A DNA stretch of 35,798 bases from an uncultured Flavobacteriales bacterium (GTDB taxonomy: Bacteria; Bacteroidota; Bacteroidia; Flavobacteriales_D; Crocinitomicaceae): positions 1 through 35,798 of the forward strand of contig CAJAVU010000065.1 of the NCBI GenBank assembly GCA_903945495.1, read 5' to 3'. Below, piece by piece: positions 7,528 to 15,282 of the stretch. Made by a program: the position numbers and the translations under genes. The notes below the pieces were generated by a model. That model was not told the origin of the DNA and searched no databases. It worked only from the letters and a program-made list of their open reading frames with translations. The stretch's first letter is position 1. Each line of letters opens with the position of its first letter.

Positions 7528-7857
7528 ATGGAATTAGATTTTGACTTAAGAACCGGATCTTTTAGTGATATGAAAGATTTTCTTATTCGGAGTATACAAT
7601 CATATATAACGCATCATAATAGTGTTAAGGTGGGGATAACATGTGATCCAGACAGGCGTTTTTATAAGCATTCATGCAGTGAGAAGCACTGGAAAAAAAT
7701 GGTTGTGAAATATGAAACCAGTTCAGTTGCTTATATCAATAACATGGAAAAAGCCCTAATTGAATATCATTTTGATTTTATTGAAAATGAAATAAATGGT
7801 GGTGGCGGTCCAAATGGGAAGAATGGCCCTTACTATTTGTATGTGCTTTTAAAATGA
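7528..7857 (+). CDS. GIY-YIG-like nuclease-fold small protein
   Basis: The 109-aa product carries the pattern V-K-V-G-I-T-C-D-P-D-R-R-F-Y-K-H near residues 33-48, then a W and K-Y-E-T-S-S, an E in N-M-E-K-A-L-I-E-Y, an N, a G-G-G-G loop and Y-Y-L-Y-V-L-L at the end. K-x-G-I-T-x-x-P-x-x-R-x-x-x-H plus a later Glu is typical of GIY-YIG-related proteins of mobile DNA. The second Tyr of the defining motif is not obvious, so activity is uncertain. ATG 7528 is preferred over TTG 7522. The stop overlaps the next start (ATGA), so it is coupled to the membrane protein that follows. Confidence 0.6.
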   Translation: MELDFDLRTGSFSDMKDFLIRSIQSYITHHNSVKVGITCDPDRRFYKHSCSEKHWKKMVVKYETSSVAYINNMEKALIEYHFDFIENEINGGGGPNGKNGPYYLYVLLK

Positions 7858-8453
7858 TTAAACGCAAAACAAAAATGAGCAAATCGAACCACTCTATCTT
7901 AGAAAAAGTCCTTATAGCATTGACAATCATGTATGAATTGTTTTTACTTCTGTTTTCGACGTTGTGGCTCTTTACAAATAATTTTGCCGGAATAAAAAAT
8001 GGACTAGGTAATCTGGAACACATCGGCGTGAATGAAACGGTGACTTACGGTTTGTTTTTTTCAGGGGTATTGGGAGGATCATTTTATTGCTTGCGTGCAA
8101 TGTATCAACGTTTAGGTGAGGCTTACACTCCAATTGAAGAAAATAAGACAGCAGCAAAAGACACCCTGGCCATCAAGGTATGGATATTTTGGTATTTCTA
8201 CCGTCCAATTCAAGGCGGTGTGCTTGCTTTGATTTTAATGGCGTTGGTGAAAAGTAATTTATTAGTTCTTCAGGAGCTTACAGAGGATAATTTCAAGTCG
8301 TTTTATGTTCTCATTGCATTGGGTTTTATGGCTGGGTTTGGTAGTCATGAAGTTATTCACAAGATCTATGAAATAATAAAAGTTGTATTTGCAAAATCAG
8401 ATATTAAAGCAAGTACTTCGGAGGATAAGGTGAAGGAAAATAATGGGGTGTGA
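7854..8453 (+). CDS. Four-helix membrane protein
   Basis: This 199-aa protein has helices near residues 18-42, 64-84, 112-135 and 148-170, followed by a charged cytoplasmic tail. Conserved-looking segments are G-V-L-G-G-S-F-Y after helix 2 begins, K-V-W-I-F-W-Y-F-Y-R-P-I-Q-G-G-V-L-A-L before helix 3, and G-F-G-S-H-E-V-I-H-K in helix 4. The same order of motifs (G..GS; W.WWY.LRP..G..LAL; G..S..A...) occurs in the frameshifted gene at 342-889, so I regard them as distant paralogues. It is coupled to the GIY-YIG-like gene by ATGA. The function is unknown, with a membrane effector or anchor among the possibilities. Confidence 0.7.
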   Translation: MIKRKTKMSKSNHSILEKVLIALTIMYELFLLLFSTLWLFTNNFAGIKNGLGNLEHIGVNETVTYGLFFSGVLGGSFYCLRAMYQRLGEAYTPIEENKTAAKDTLAIKVWIFWYFYRPIQGGVLALILMALVKSNLLVLQELTEDNFKSFYVLIALGFMAGFGSHEVIHKIYEIIKVVFAKSDIKASTSEDKVKENNGV

Positions 8454-8525
8454 AAAAATAATGACAATAGAAGAATAATTAAAAACCCAAATCATATTGG
8501 GCATTAACAATAATAAAATATTAGT

Positions 8526-9392
8526 ATGGAGACAAGATTGAGAGCTTATCAATTGGATTCAGAAGGATCCTTATTTAGCCATTACAAACCAGGGGTTTTT
8601 ACGCTAATTGAAGCTAGAATCCCAAAAGCAGGGATTCTGGATATTATAAATGAACTTGCAATTTTCGGGAAAACGAAAATTGATTGTTTACACATCACCA
8701 GTTGGGATATCGATCATTGTAAATACGATGATCTGATTCAAATTTTAAATAAATTTCGACCTGGATTAATTGAGCTTCCTTTTTACGATCCAGAAACGGA
8801 AGAAGGAAAACTTTGTAAAAATACGATTGAAGGTTATGAGGTGGTGCATGAGAGATATAAGCCGAATGTACATGCATGGACAAAGGTTTGGTTCGATGGA
8901 CTTAGTCCAGCTACTCCCAAAACTACAGGAAATGTTGTTTATCGACCTGACTTTGAAAGCTCTGAGAGTAACGACAAATCTTTGATGCAGTTATTAAGAT
9001 CTAACGGTTTTAACGTTGTAAGTCTTGGTGATGTCGAATCAGCAGTAATTGCAAAAAGATTATTGACATGCGAGGTTTTTAAAAATGAAATTGATGTCCT
9101 AATTTTACCACATCATGGTGCAGACAATGGGTTTATTACTGGAGATCTTTTAGATCAAATAAAACCAAAAATTGCCATTTGTTCTTCAAATCATGGGAAT
9201 CAGTATAGGCATCCAAAGGAGAAAATCAGAAGCTTGCTTTCAAATCGAAGTATCCCACTTTTGACCACAAAAGAAGGAGATATTATTATTGAACATGTGA
9301 AGGGTGGAATTCATACAAGCGCAAGGAATTTTGTTTCGAATAATACAGGACTTCAGGGGACTCATGTGTTTGTTTCGAAGAGGTATCATTAA
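8526..9392 (+). CDS. ComEC-like metallo-beta-lactamase-fold protein
   Basis: This soluble 288-aa protein has the motif order of the MBL domain of ComEC/Rec2. H-I-T-S-W-D-I-D-H lies at residues 56-64, N-D-K-S-L-M near 158, S-L-G-D-V-E near 176, L-P-H-H-G-A-D near 203, and S-S-N-H-G-N-Q-Y-R-H-P near 225-235. In the first motif the usual second His of H-x-x-H-x-D-x-D-H is Ser, so metal ligation may be altered. No membrane part is present, so this is not the DNA-uptake protein. Stand-alone versions occur in accessory islands, where nuclease or phosphoesterase activity is suspected. A small membrane-protein gene starts 14 nt downstream, suggesting a two-gene unit. Confidence 0.8.
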   Translation: METRLRAYQLDSEGSLFSHYKPGVFTLIEARIPKAGILDIINELAIFGKTKIDCLHITSWDIDHCKYDDLIQILNKFRPGLIELPFYDPETEEGKLCKNTIEGYEVVHERYKPNVHAWTKVWFDGLSPATPKTTGNVVYRPDFESSESNDKSLMQLLRSNGFNVVSLGDVESAVIAKRLLTCEVFKNEIDVLILPHHGADNGFITGDLLDQIKPKIAICSSNHGNQYRHPKEKIRSLLSNRSIPLLTTKEGDIIIEHVKGGIHTSARNFVSNNTGLQGTHVFVSKRYH

Positions 9393-9406
9393 TTAAAATA
9401 ATAATC

Positions 9407-9886
9407 ATGAATAATATTATTAAAAACTTAAATTTTACAAAATTCTTGGATGACAATGTCCTAATTGCGCAAACTATTTCTCTAATTCTATTTTTTGAAA
9501 GTTATAGCTTAATGATCGACAATAGATCTATCGTGAATATGACAATTAACCTCAACGAGATTACAGTATTACCATTTATTTTTTTACTCGCAGCAATTGC
9601 CTTGAGTAAAGTTACTTGGTTCCTTGTAGTCTGTCTGGTTCCAGTAAAAAGAGCATTAAATGAAAATGAAATTTCTACTAGGACTTCATATACTTCTTTC
9701 ATTCTGACAGTTTCGACAATTTTGTATCTATTGATTTCCTATTTTGAGGAACAAACTCTATTTCAAGTTAGCCATACTGATAGCCCACTTTTGTTTTCAT
9801 TTATAGGAACAATGTTATTGGGGGTACTAATTTCAGGAGGATATGTTTTTTTAAGTCATCCTCCCAAACTTGGAAATTGGAAATAA
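9407..9886 (+). CDS. Small four-helix membrane protein
   Basis: The 159-aa product has about four hydrophobic segments (residues ~20-38, 52-78, 95-113 and 126-148) and short polar loops, with a C-terminal S-H-P-P-K-L-G-N-W-K tail. I do not recognise a family. It starts 14 nt after the MBL-fold gene on the same strand and ends 17 nt before the convergent DnaC-like gene. It is probably co-transcribed with the MBL-fold gene and may tether it to the membrane. Confidence 0.65.
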   Translation: MNNIIKNLNFTKFLDDNVLIAQTISLILFFESYSLMIDNRSIVNMTINLNEITVLPFIFLLAAIALSKVTWFLVVCLVPVKRALNENEISTRTSYTSFILTVSTILYLLISYFEEQTLFQVSHTDSPLLFSFIGTMLLGVLISGGYVFLSHPPKLGNWK

Positions 9887-9903
9887 GAAAATTGAAATTA
9901 TTA

Positions 9904-10530
9904 TCATTTCCGTTTATCCTTGGTGGATGACGGAAAAGTAATCAAATTAAACATCGATCTCAAGCGCGATCTAACTCTATTTCCATACAACTTTTCTAAT
10001 TCTTCAGCATTGAGATTGGTCGTTGCATGGGTTAGAATTCCAAAATTCACATGCATATCGTATCGGTGTAATAGTATCTCACCGATCGTATTGCATTCAT
10101 TTCCATAATACCTCATATTTTGTTCGACACCCAAATCATCCAGACAAAGGGTTTTATGTCGACGACCATACTTTTGAATGATTTCAAAACCTTCCTTGTG
10201 AAATTCAGTTGCAATGTCGCGAGTACTTTTGACCTGGTACTTTTGATGTGGGTAAACGAATTCATTTAGCAATGTCATAATTGTTGTTTTTCCGCAACCA
10301 ACCGGACCAAGAACTAAGATTCCTTTATTCAAATCGATAAAGTTTTCCGAACATACATCTTGAGCTCCGACGGAATAGGAAATCAATCTGAGCAAAGTTT
10401 CTTTATCTGAAAGGTCTATCTGAAAGGTAGATCCGTAACGTTTTTTTCCCAAGAATTCGAGATATTGAACACAATTTTGGAAATTGAACAATCGTTCATT
10501 GTTCTCAATTTTATAGCATTTTTCAAGCAT
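9904..10530 (-). CDS. DnaC/IstB-like AAA+ ATPase of an integrative element
   Basis: This 208-aa ATPase has Walker A G-P-V-G-C-G-K-T at residues 75-82, Walker B L-C-L-D-D-L-G at 128-134, and an arginine-rich C-terminal part (G-N-R-V-R-S-R-L-R-S-M-F) as in DnaC-type helicase loaders. It follows the winged-helix gene at 10542-11258 after 11 nt. Such pairs are common in integrative elements of Bacteroidota, where they are thought to load a helicase at the element's origin. The family is clear, but the exact role in this element is inference. Confidence 0.85.
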   Translation of the reverse strand: MLEKCYKIENNERLFNFQNCVQYLEFLGKKRYGSTFQIDLSDKETLLRLISYSVGAQDVCSENFIDLNKGILVLGPVGCGKTTIMTLLNEFVYPHQKYQVKSTRDIATEFHKEGFEIIQKYGRRHKTLCLDDLGVEQNMRYYGNECNTIGEILLHRYDMHVNFGILTHATTNLNAEELEKLYGNRVRSRLRSMFNLITFPSSTKDKRK

Positions 10531-10541
10531 ATTATTAAATT

Positions 10542-11258
10542 TTAAAGCGGAATAGTGTAATCTTTGTCTTGATCAATATGTAATTGACCTGCTCCAACTG
10601 AGCTTTTGAATTGAGATTTTGTTTCAAAATTGTTCGAATTGATAATCCAATTTCGCGCTGCCGCATGCCAGTTTTTCATTTTTGATTTTCCACCGACTAA
10701 CCAACCATTCGATTCGAAATGATTGAAGAATTTTTCGGCATCAAGAATTGATTTCTTTTTTTCAATAAAAAACAACTTAACCTCATCAAAAGAAGGAGGA
10801 AGAAAATTATTTTTTAAATTGGTTTTTGGTGAAGTGTCAACGTTCAAGTTGACACTATCAATGTTTGTATTGTTTAATTGTTTCTTTTGTTTATTCTTGT
10901 TTATAGAAGGGTACAGTACTTGTTTTGGTACTTGTTTAGAACTTGTTTTAGTTGTTGTTCCACGTCTTGTTCCAAAATCGTACATGTACACCAAGCTACC
11001 CAAAAAAGGATTATGAGAAGGTACATATTTGAGATAACCCCATTCATTAAGTTGCGTCATACAGTTGTGATAAGTGGCATTTGAACCAATTTTTGAGATT
11101 CTCATAGTGTCACCTCTGTTGATAGAAATTGGATTGGCAAAACGATTTAAATTCCAAAACTGAAACAGTGCTAAATACAAACTGATATGAGTTGGCTTTA
11201 AATTTTGATCGTTCGCAATATTTTCCATGACACCAGTCAAATGAGAAATGTAATTCAT
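10542..11258 (-). CDS. Winged-helix replication-associated protein of an integrative element
   Basis: The 238-aa product has an N-terminal winged-helix-like region (residues ~15-90: ...S-I-N-R-G-D-T-M-R-I-S-K-I-G-S-N-A-T-Y... then L-N-E-W-G-Y-L-K-Y), a low-complexity Lys/Asn/Ser linker, and a C-terminal part (F-L-P-P-S-F-D-E-V-K-L-F-F ... A-A-R-N-W-I) that resembles the C-terminal domain of DnaD/replisome-organiser-like proteins. It is followed after 11 nt by the DnaC-like ATPase. A role as origin-binding partner of the loader is likely from context, not proven. Confidence 0.7.
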   Translation of the reverse strand: MNYISHLTGVMENIANDQNLKPTHISLYLALFQFWNLNRFANPISINRGDTMRISKIGSNATYHNCMTQLNEWGYLKYVPSHNPFLGSLVYMYDFGTRRGTTTKTSSKQVPKQVLYPSINKNKQKKQLNNTNIDSVNLNVDTSPKTNLKNNFLPPSFDEVKLFFIEKKKSILDAEKFFNHFESNGWLVGGKSKMKNWHAAARNWIINSNNFETKSQFKSSVGAGQLHIDQDKDYTIPL

Positions 11259-11346
11259 ATGGCTTTTTTTTTAATTTTTAAAGGTCATATGGAATCGCCA
11301 TTGACATAATCTTTTGTTGTAATTGCATTTTCAACTATGGCTTATT

Positions 11347-11637
11347 TCATGATCTGAAAACAACATTGTGTATTCTGTTTGATTGAAGAATTTTTAATAT
11401 TTCCTCATGATCATAAAGAATAACTCCACCCATTTTAGAATAAGGGAGAGTTCCATTAATCCGCATATTTTGAATTGTGCCTGCAGAAATTCCCAATAAT
11501 TTCCGAACCTCCGATGACTTGAGCCATTTTCGTTCAAGATTTGATTCTTTTTGGGATTTTAATAGTGTTTTGATTTCCTGAAGGAGTTCAATTTTGAATT
11601 CCTGCAAATCTTCTGTTGTTAAAACTGTAGTTGCCAT
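11347..11637 (-). CDS. Excisionase-like helix-turn-helix protein (HTH_17 type)
   Basis: The 96-aa product has a coiled N-terminus rich in Glu/Leu and a C-terminal HTH_17/MerR-like domain: W-L-K-S-S-E-V-R-K-L-L-G-I-S-A-G-T-I-Q-N-M-R, then G-T-L-P-Y-S-K-M-G-G-V-I-L-Y. Small proteins of this kind sit beside tyrosine integrases in Bacteroides-type conjugative and mobilisable elements and act as excision factors or regulators. It lies between the replication pair and the RteC-like gene, all on the minus strand. Confidence 0.85.
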   Translation of the reverse strand: MATTVLTTEDLQEFKIELLQEIKTLLKSQKESNLERKWLKSSEVRKLLGISAGTIQNMRINGTLPYSKMGGVILYDHEEILKILQSNRIHNVVFRS

Positions 11638-11963
11638 AAAATGTTTCTTTTTGTTTTTCGTAATGCAAAATTGGATCGATTTGAATTGATTTTTTTACAA
11701 GTACCTTAGGAGTTGGTAGAAATAAATTGTAAAAACGAATTGTAAAAATGCGCAAACAAAACATATTCAGTATGTTGTGAATTGAACGATTTATAAAAAT
11801 CCACCACTTGATATTAAAAACATGTAACCTGATTTTTTCCCTTCAAAAAAAAACATGTTTAATTAATATTTCTTTGAAAATCAAAAGGATTAACTCGTTA
11901 TTGTAACCGATTTTATTTAAAAGTTTTTTAAAACATGTAAGTTTTAATAACTCATATAATTCA
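11638..11963. other. Gene-free 326-bp gap with short repeats
   Basis: No coding frame is supported. The stretch holds a tandem near-repeat AATTGTAAAAA[CT]G around 11728-11753, three copies of AAACATGT (near 11820, 11855 and 11935), and an imperfect palindrome ACATA-N5-TATGT near 11762. It is upstream of the excisionase-like gene and downstream of the RteC-like gene. Recurrent short motifs here would suit binding of the element's regulator or integrase, but no known site was recognised. Confidence 0.4.
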
Positions 11964-12773
11964 CTAATCAAATTCCTTGATTCTGGAATTGAAATTTGCC
12001 AGTAATTCAGTTAAAAATCTACTAGTTATTTTCTTTCGTTCCTTGATAGCATTGAATGTTCGGTAAATGTCTTTTAAATCCATATCCATTATTACACTAA
12101 ATGCTTTGGCCAGTTTTATTATATCAGTTTTACCATTGTCAAAAGCTTTCATGAGATGAAGGGCATAAATTAGTTCAACCAAATCAGCCTTAGTAAAGGA
12201 CCATTTAAGTTCGGGGTAGGATTTATAATGTTTTTCATGTTGTAGATCCTTGAAGTATTCTTTGATTAAATCATAAGCAAAAATGTAGCCGGCTATACAA
12301 TCGTAACCTGTTGAAAATTCAATATCCAGTTCTGGAAGAATTTTAAGCAACACATCATTTTTGGTATGTACTTGTGTGAAATATAAATCATCTCTGAAAT
12401 TTGATTCGCTTTGTAAATAGAAATAGAATTCCTTGAAATCAATAAAATGATCCTGAATGAATGATAGTTTACGCTTTTTTAATGTTTCAAATTCATCCTC
12501 CGACATTGTCATTTTTCTGATTTCGCAATCAAGAATAATACTGTTGGCAATTTTATGTGCTATGAGATGAGGTTTAATTTGCTTGAAGAATTGAATTTCT
12601 TTTTCCGTTGATTCAAAACCTTCTTTCAATACTAGATTTTTTATTTCAATGATTACATCTTGTATTAATTGAATAGATTTTTCTGAACGATTCCTTACAT
12701 TGGAAACGGAAAGACATAACGACTCCATTGAGTCGTTATAGTCTTTAAATTTTTGCATGTATATACTCATCAC
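11964..12773 (-). CDS. RteC-domain protein
   Basis: This 269-aa soluble helical protein matches the RteC family of Bacteroides conjugative transposons: K-E-I-Q-F-F-K-Q-I-K-P-H-L near residues 79-91, later F-Y-F-Y-L-Q-S and D-D-L-Y-F-T, then I-E-F-S-T-G-Y-D and W-S-F-T-K-A-D-L-V-E-L-I-Y-A. In CTnDOT, RteC activates excision genes as the output of RteA/RteB. The ATG is at 12773 and the integrase lies 40 nt away on the same strand, supporting a role in control of excision. No RteA/RteB pair is adjacent, although two HisKA_3/LuxR systems flank the element. Confidence 0.8.
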   Translation of the reverse strand: MMSIYMQKFKDYNDSMESLCLSVSNVRNRSEKSIQLIQDVIIEIKNLVLKEGFESTEKEIQFFKQIKPHLIAHKIANSIILDCEIRKMTMSEDEFETLKKRKLSFIQDHFIDFKEFYFYLQSESNFRDDLYFTQVHTKNDVLLKILPELDIEFSTGYDCIAGYIFAYDLIKEYFKDLQHEKHYKSYPELKWSFTKADLVELIYALHLMKAFDNGKTDIIKLAKAFSVIMDMDLKDIYRTFNAIKERKKITSRFLTELLANFNSRIKEFD

Positions 12774-12813
12774 ATCATTTTATAGTTTCGATGTGATACG
12801 AGCAAAAATGGGG

Positions 12814-14061
12814 TTATGAACCCGTTAAATTGTTACTCTTAGGAGTTGTTTTAGTCAGAAAGAGGTCTTTTAGTTTCTGCATATCATCACTTACTTTGTG
12901 TTCCAAAACTTTCGCATATATCTGGGTTGTTGCCAGTTTGGTATGTCCTAACATTTTGGAAACTGTTTCTATTGGAACCCCATTAGATAGAGTTACAGTT
13001 GTGGCGAAAGTATGACGAGCAATGTGCATCGTCAGATCTTTTTTGATTTTACACAATGCCGCAATTTCTTTCAGATAAGCGTTCATTTTCTGGTTAGATT
13101 TGACAGGAAGAAGATGTCCTGTTTTTTCACAATAAGGGTGATTATTGTATTTGTCAATTATAGCCTGTGCCTGATGAAGTAGCGGAACATTAGAAACGGT
13201 ATTTGTTTTTGTTCTCGTTGTGAAAATCCATCTGTCCCCATCAATGCCAAGTGCTACATCTTCTTTTTTCAATTTCTCTACATCAGCAAACGCATACCCG
13301 GTGAAACAACAGAAAAGAAAAATATCTCTTACTTCCTCCAGGCGATCGATTTCAAATTTATGAGACTCAAGTATTTGTAGTTCCGTTTCATCAAGAATTT
13401 GACGAATGACAGCATGCGAGCTGCATTTAAATTCATTGAATGGGTTTTTATGTATCCAATCATTTTGAAGGGCCATATTGAGGACTTTCTTTAAATTCCG
13501 GATATATTTCATAACGGTATTATGACCGATTTTCTCCTCGACTTTCAAGTAATGTTCAAAATCCGTAACGAATTTGTGATCAAGCTCCTTTAAATAAATG
13601 TCTGTTCGCTTTTTCTTCTTTTTTAAGAAATCTTCCAACTTGCTAAGAACAGTAATGAATTTGCCATGTGTCTGTTTCACGACATCAATTCCAATTCGTT
13701 CCTTCATTTGATCATTATGGTATTTAAAAATTTCAATTAGTGTTTTTTCAGGTTCTCCATTTCCGAATAGAAGATTTTTAAGGAGTTCACCGGTAATAAA
13801 AACCCCTTTTGCACTTAATTGCACGAAGTGAAGGTAAACATCGCTCTTTACCATGTCAAGATAACTGTTGAGGGTACGGATTTCTTCCGATGATCCTTTT
13901 GCCATTCCGGCTTTAACAATCCATTTGTTTGGATCTATGGAACGACGCATGGAAATTTCTGTTCGTTTTCCATTTATTGTAATCCGGCAATAAATTGGAG
14001 CAAGGTCATTGCTCATCTTGTTTCGGTTAATCCAAAACAATAAACTGTAAGTCTGTTTCAT
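12814..14061 (-). CDS. Tyrosine recombinase (Bacteroides-type integrase)
   Basis: This 415-aa integrase has an N-terminal arm-binding part, a SAM-like core-binding domain (~110-210) and a C-terminal catalytic domain. Catalytic residues are K285 in T-R-T-K-T, H346/R349 in M-H-I-A-R-H, H373 in M-L-G-H-T and the nucleophile Y382 in Q-I-Y-A-K-V. The first Arg of the catalytic set is missing: the segment reads F-T-G-Y-A-F-A-D-V-E-K-L. IntDOT of CTnDOT is known to lack it too, which places this enzyme in that group. The gene start faces tRNA-Asp, 273 bp away, a usual position for an integrase next to its attachment site. Confidence 0.93.
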   Translation of the reverse strand: MKQTYSLLFWINRNKMSNDLAPIYCRITINGKRTEISMRRSIDPNKWIVKAGMAKGSSEEIRTLNSYLDMVKSDVYLHFVQLSAKGVFITGELLKNLLFGNGEPEKTLIEIFKYHNDQMKERIGIDVVKQTHGKFITVLSKLEDFLKKKKKRTDIYLKELDHKFVTDFEHYLKVEEKIGHNTVMKYIRNLKKVLNMALQNDWIHKNPFNEFKCSSHAVIRQILDETELQILESHKFEIDRLEEVRDIFLFCCFTGYAFADVEKLKKEDVALGIDGDRWIFTTRTKTNTVSNVPLLHQAQAIIDKYNNHPYCEKTGHLLPVKSNQKMNAYLKEIAALCKIKKDLTMHIARHTFATTVTLSNGVPIETVSKMLGHTKLATTQIYAKVLEHKVSDDMQKLKDLFLTKTTPKSNNLTGS

Positions 14062-14085
14062 TGTGATACAATTTGTTTGAATTTG

Positions 14086-14112
14086 AATTCCTTTTCACTT
14101 TGAAAAGGAATT
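14086..14112. repeat. Perfect 11-bp inverted repeat in the integrase leader
   Basis: AATTCCTTTTC, a 5-nt loop, then GAAAAGGAATT forms a perfect hairpin 25 nt upstream of the integrase ATG. In RNA it could hide the start region or act as an attenuator. As DNA it could bind a regulator. Confidence 0.55.
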
Positions 14113-14173
14113 AAACACGAAAACAAAAAGAAACAAATGGTATCAATTTAAATTGCAGTAATTCAATAGTTTA

Positions 14174-14226
14174 GACCTTATTCGGTTACTCTTTTTTGCA
14201 ATATTAAAAAAGGTAACCGAATAGGT
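14174..14226. repeat. Long near-perfect inverted repeat between integrase and tRNA-Asp
   Basis: GACCTTATTCGGTTAC (14174-14189) faces GTAACCGAATAGGTC (14212-14226), separated by a T-run and A-run that also pair, giving an almost continuous stem of about 22 bp around GCAATATT. It may be a bidirectional terminator or part of the element's attachment region. Position favours the latter, structure the former. Confidence 0.55.
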
Positions 14227-14269
14227 CACCTTTTATTTGGGATTTTTTGAATATTTTATGATTTCATAA

Positions 14270-14309
14270 AAACAAAAAACCGCTTAAATCCTAAGAATTA
14301 AGCGGTTTT
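14270..14309 (-). terminator. Rho-independent terminator after tRNA-Asp
   Basis: Arms 14276-14287 and 14298-14309 form a perfect 12-bp stem (AAAACCGCTTAA with TTAAGCGGTTTT) around a 10-nt loop. On the minus strand it is followed by a T-rich tract. It lies 25 nt beyond the tRNA 3' end. Confidence 0.8.
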
Positions 14310-14333
14310 AGTAAGCTTTGGATTACTCCTAAG

Positions 14334-14407
14334 CGGTCTGGACGGGACTCGAACCCGCGACCCCATGCGTGACAGGCATGTATTCTAACCAACTGAACTA
14401 CCAAACC
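14334..14407 (-). tRNA. tRNA-Asp (GTC anticodon)
   Basis: On the minus strand the 74-nt gene folds as a full cloverleaf. The acceptor stem GGTTTGG pairs with CCAGACC (one G-T pair) and the discriminator is G. The D-arm region starts TAGTTCAGTTGGTTAGA, the anticodon stem is CATGC/GCATG around CTGTCAC, and the T-arm is GCGGGTTCGAGTCCCGT. The anticodon GTC is at 14371-14373 (GAC on the plus strand). CCA is not encoded; CTT follows. Its 3' end points to the integrase at 12814-14061, as expected for an integrative element using a tRNA 3' end as target. Confidence 0.95.
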
Positions 14408-14478
14408 AATTTTCTTCGTTACCTATCAGCTTCAGCTGAATTCAGAAATTGTGTTATGCTTTACGTTAAAAGCGTGTG

Positions 14479-14508
14479 CAAAATTAAGACAATTATTCAT
14501 TTTGGCAA
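14479..14508 (-). promoter_or_regulatory. Bacteroidota-type promoter of tRNA-Asp
   Basis: On the minus strand TTG (14508-14506), exactly 19 nt, then TAATTTTG (14486-14479) matches the Bacteroidota consensus TTG-N19-TAnnTTTG in full. It lies about 70 nt before the tRNA 5' end. Confidence 0.8.
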
Positions 14509-14625
14509 TACTTTTTGAGAAAAAAAATCAAAAAAAAATGAAACCAGTCTTTTTGTCTTTATAAATCTCTCGAAATCAATCGTTCTAAACAGCAGAGCAG
14601 CTGGAACGATATTCCTTGATCTCGC

Positions 14626-15282
14626 TTAAATTTCTATGATTTTGTGTTTAATGGCGTATAAAACCAATCCAACATTGTTTTGTGCCCCAACCTTTTCCAT
14701 CATACGCGTTTTGTGTTTTTCAATCGTACGAATACTCTTGCACATCGTATCTGCAATTTGCTGATTCGTTTGCTCTTTGGAAATCAAATTCAAGATCTTA
14801 ATCTCGTCGTGCGTGAAATCAATGCTACTTGAAACAAAAGCTGGGTGAATTTTTCCGCGTTGCATCAAATTATTGATGAATACTTTCGATACTCGGTCGT
14901 TCAGGTAATAATTGTTCGCCAGTACACCGTGAATCGCTTGCTCAATTTCCTGCAAATCATCGTCCTTCGACAAATAACCGTTCGCACCGTTTTCAATCGC
15001 TGCCTCAACAAATTCCTCGTCGTCGTACATTGAAAGAATGATTACGCGTACAGCTGGGAATTTTTTACGAATTGCTTGTGCTGTTTCAATACCACCCATC
15101 AACGGCATGCTGTAGTCAAGAATAACAATATCCGGACAATTTACTGCCATTTTATCTAGCAGCTCACTTCCATTTTCTGCGTCCAACACAACTTCCATTC
15201 CTTGAAAGCTGTTCAGCAACATAATCAATCCTTTTCTGAAAATTGCCTGATCTTCTGCAAGGCCAATTTTAATTATACTCAT
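14626..15282 (-). CDS. LuxR/NarL-family response regulator, module B
   Basis: This 218-aa regulator has a receiver domain (acidic E10/D11, phospho-acceptor D56 in V-I-L-D-Y-S-M-P, Ser in V-I-I-L-S-M, Lys in Y-L-S-K-D) and a canonical LuxR HTH: F-T-H-D-E-I-K-I-L-N-L-I, then I-A-D-T-M-C-K-S-I-R-T-I-E-K-H-K. It is the last gene of module B and overlaps the kinase by 4 nt (ATGA). It is closer in length to the orphan regulator at 3100-3789 than to the module A regulator, and lacks the latter's charged tail. Confidence 0.92.
   Translation of the reverse strand: MSIIKIGLAEDQAIFRKGLIMLLNSFQGMEVVLDAENGSELLDKMAVNCPDIVILDYSMPLMGGIETAQAIRKKFPAVRVIILSMYDDEEFVEAAIENGANGYLSKDDDLQEIEQAIHGVLANNYYLNDRVSKVFINNLMQRGKIHPAFVSSSIDFTHDEIKILNLISKEQTNQQIADTMCKSIRTIEKHKTRMMEKVGAQNNVGLVLYAIKHKIIEI

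Noticed and set aside
8770-8985. Overlapping plus-strand frame inside the MBL-fold gene
   Set aside because: It is a frame shadow without family features, inside a gene with clear motifs on the same strand.
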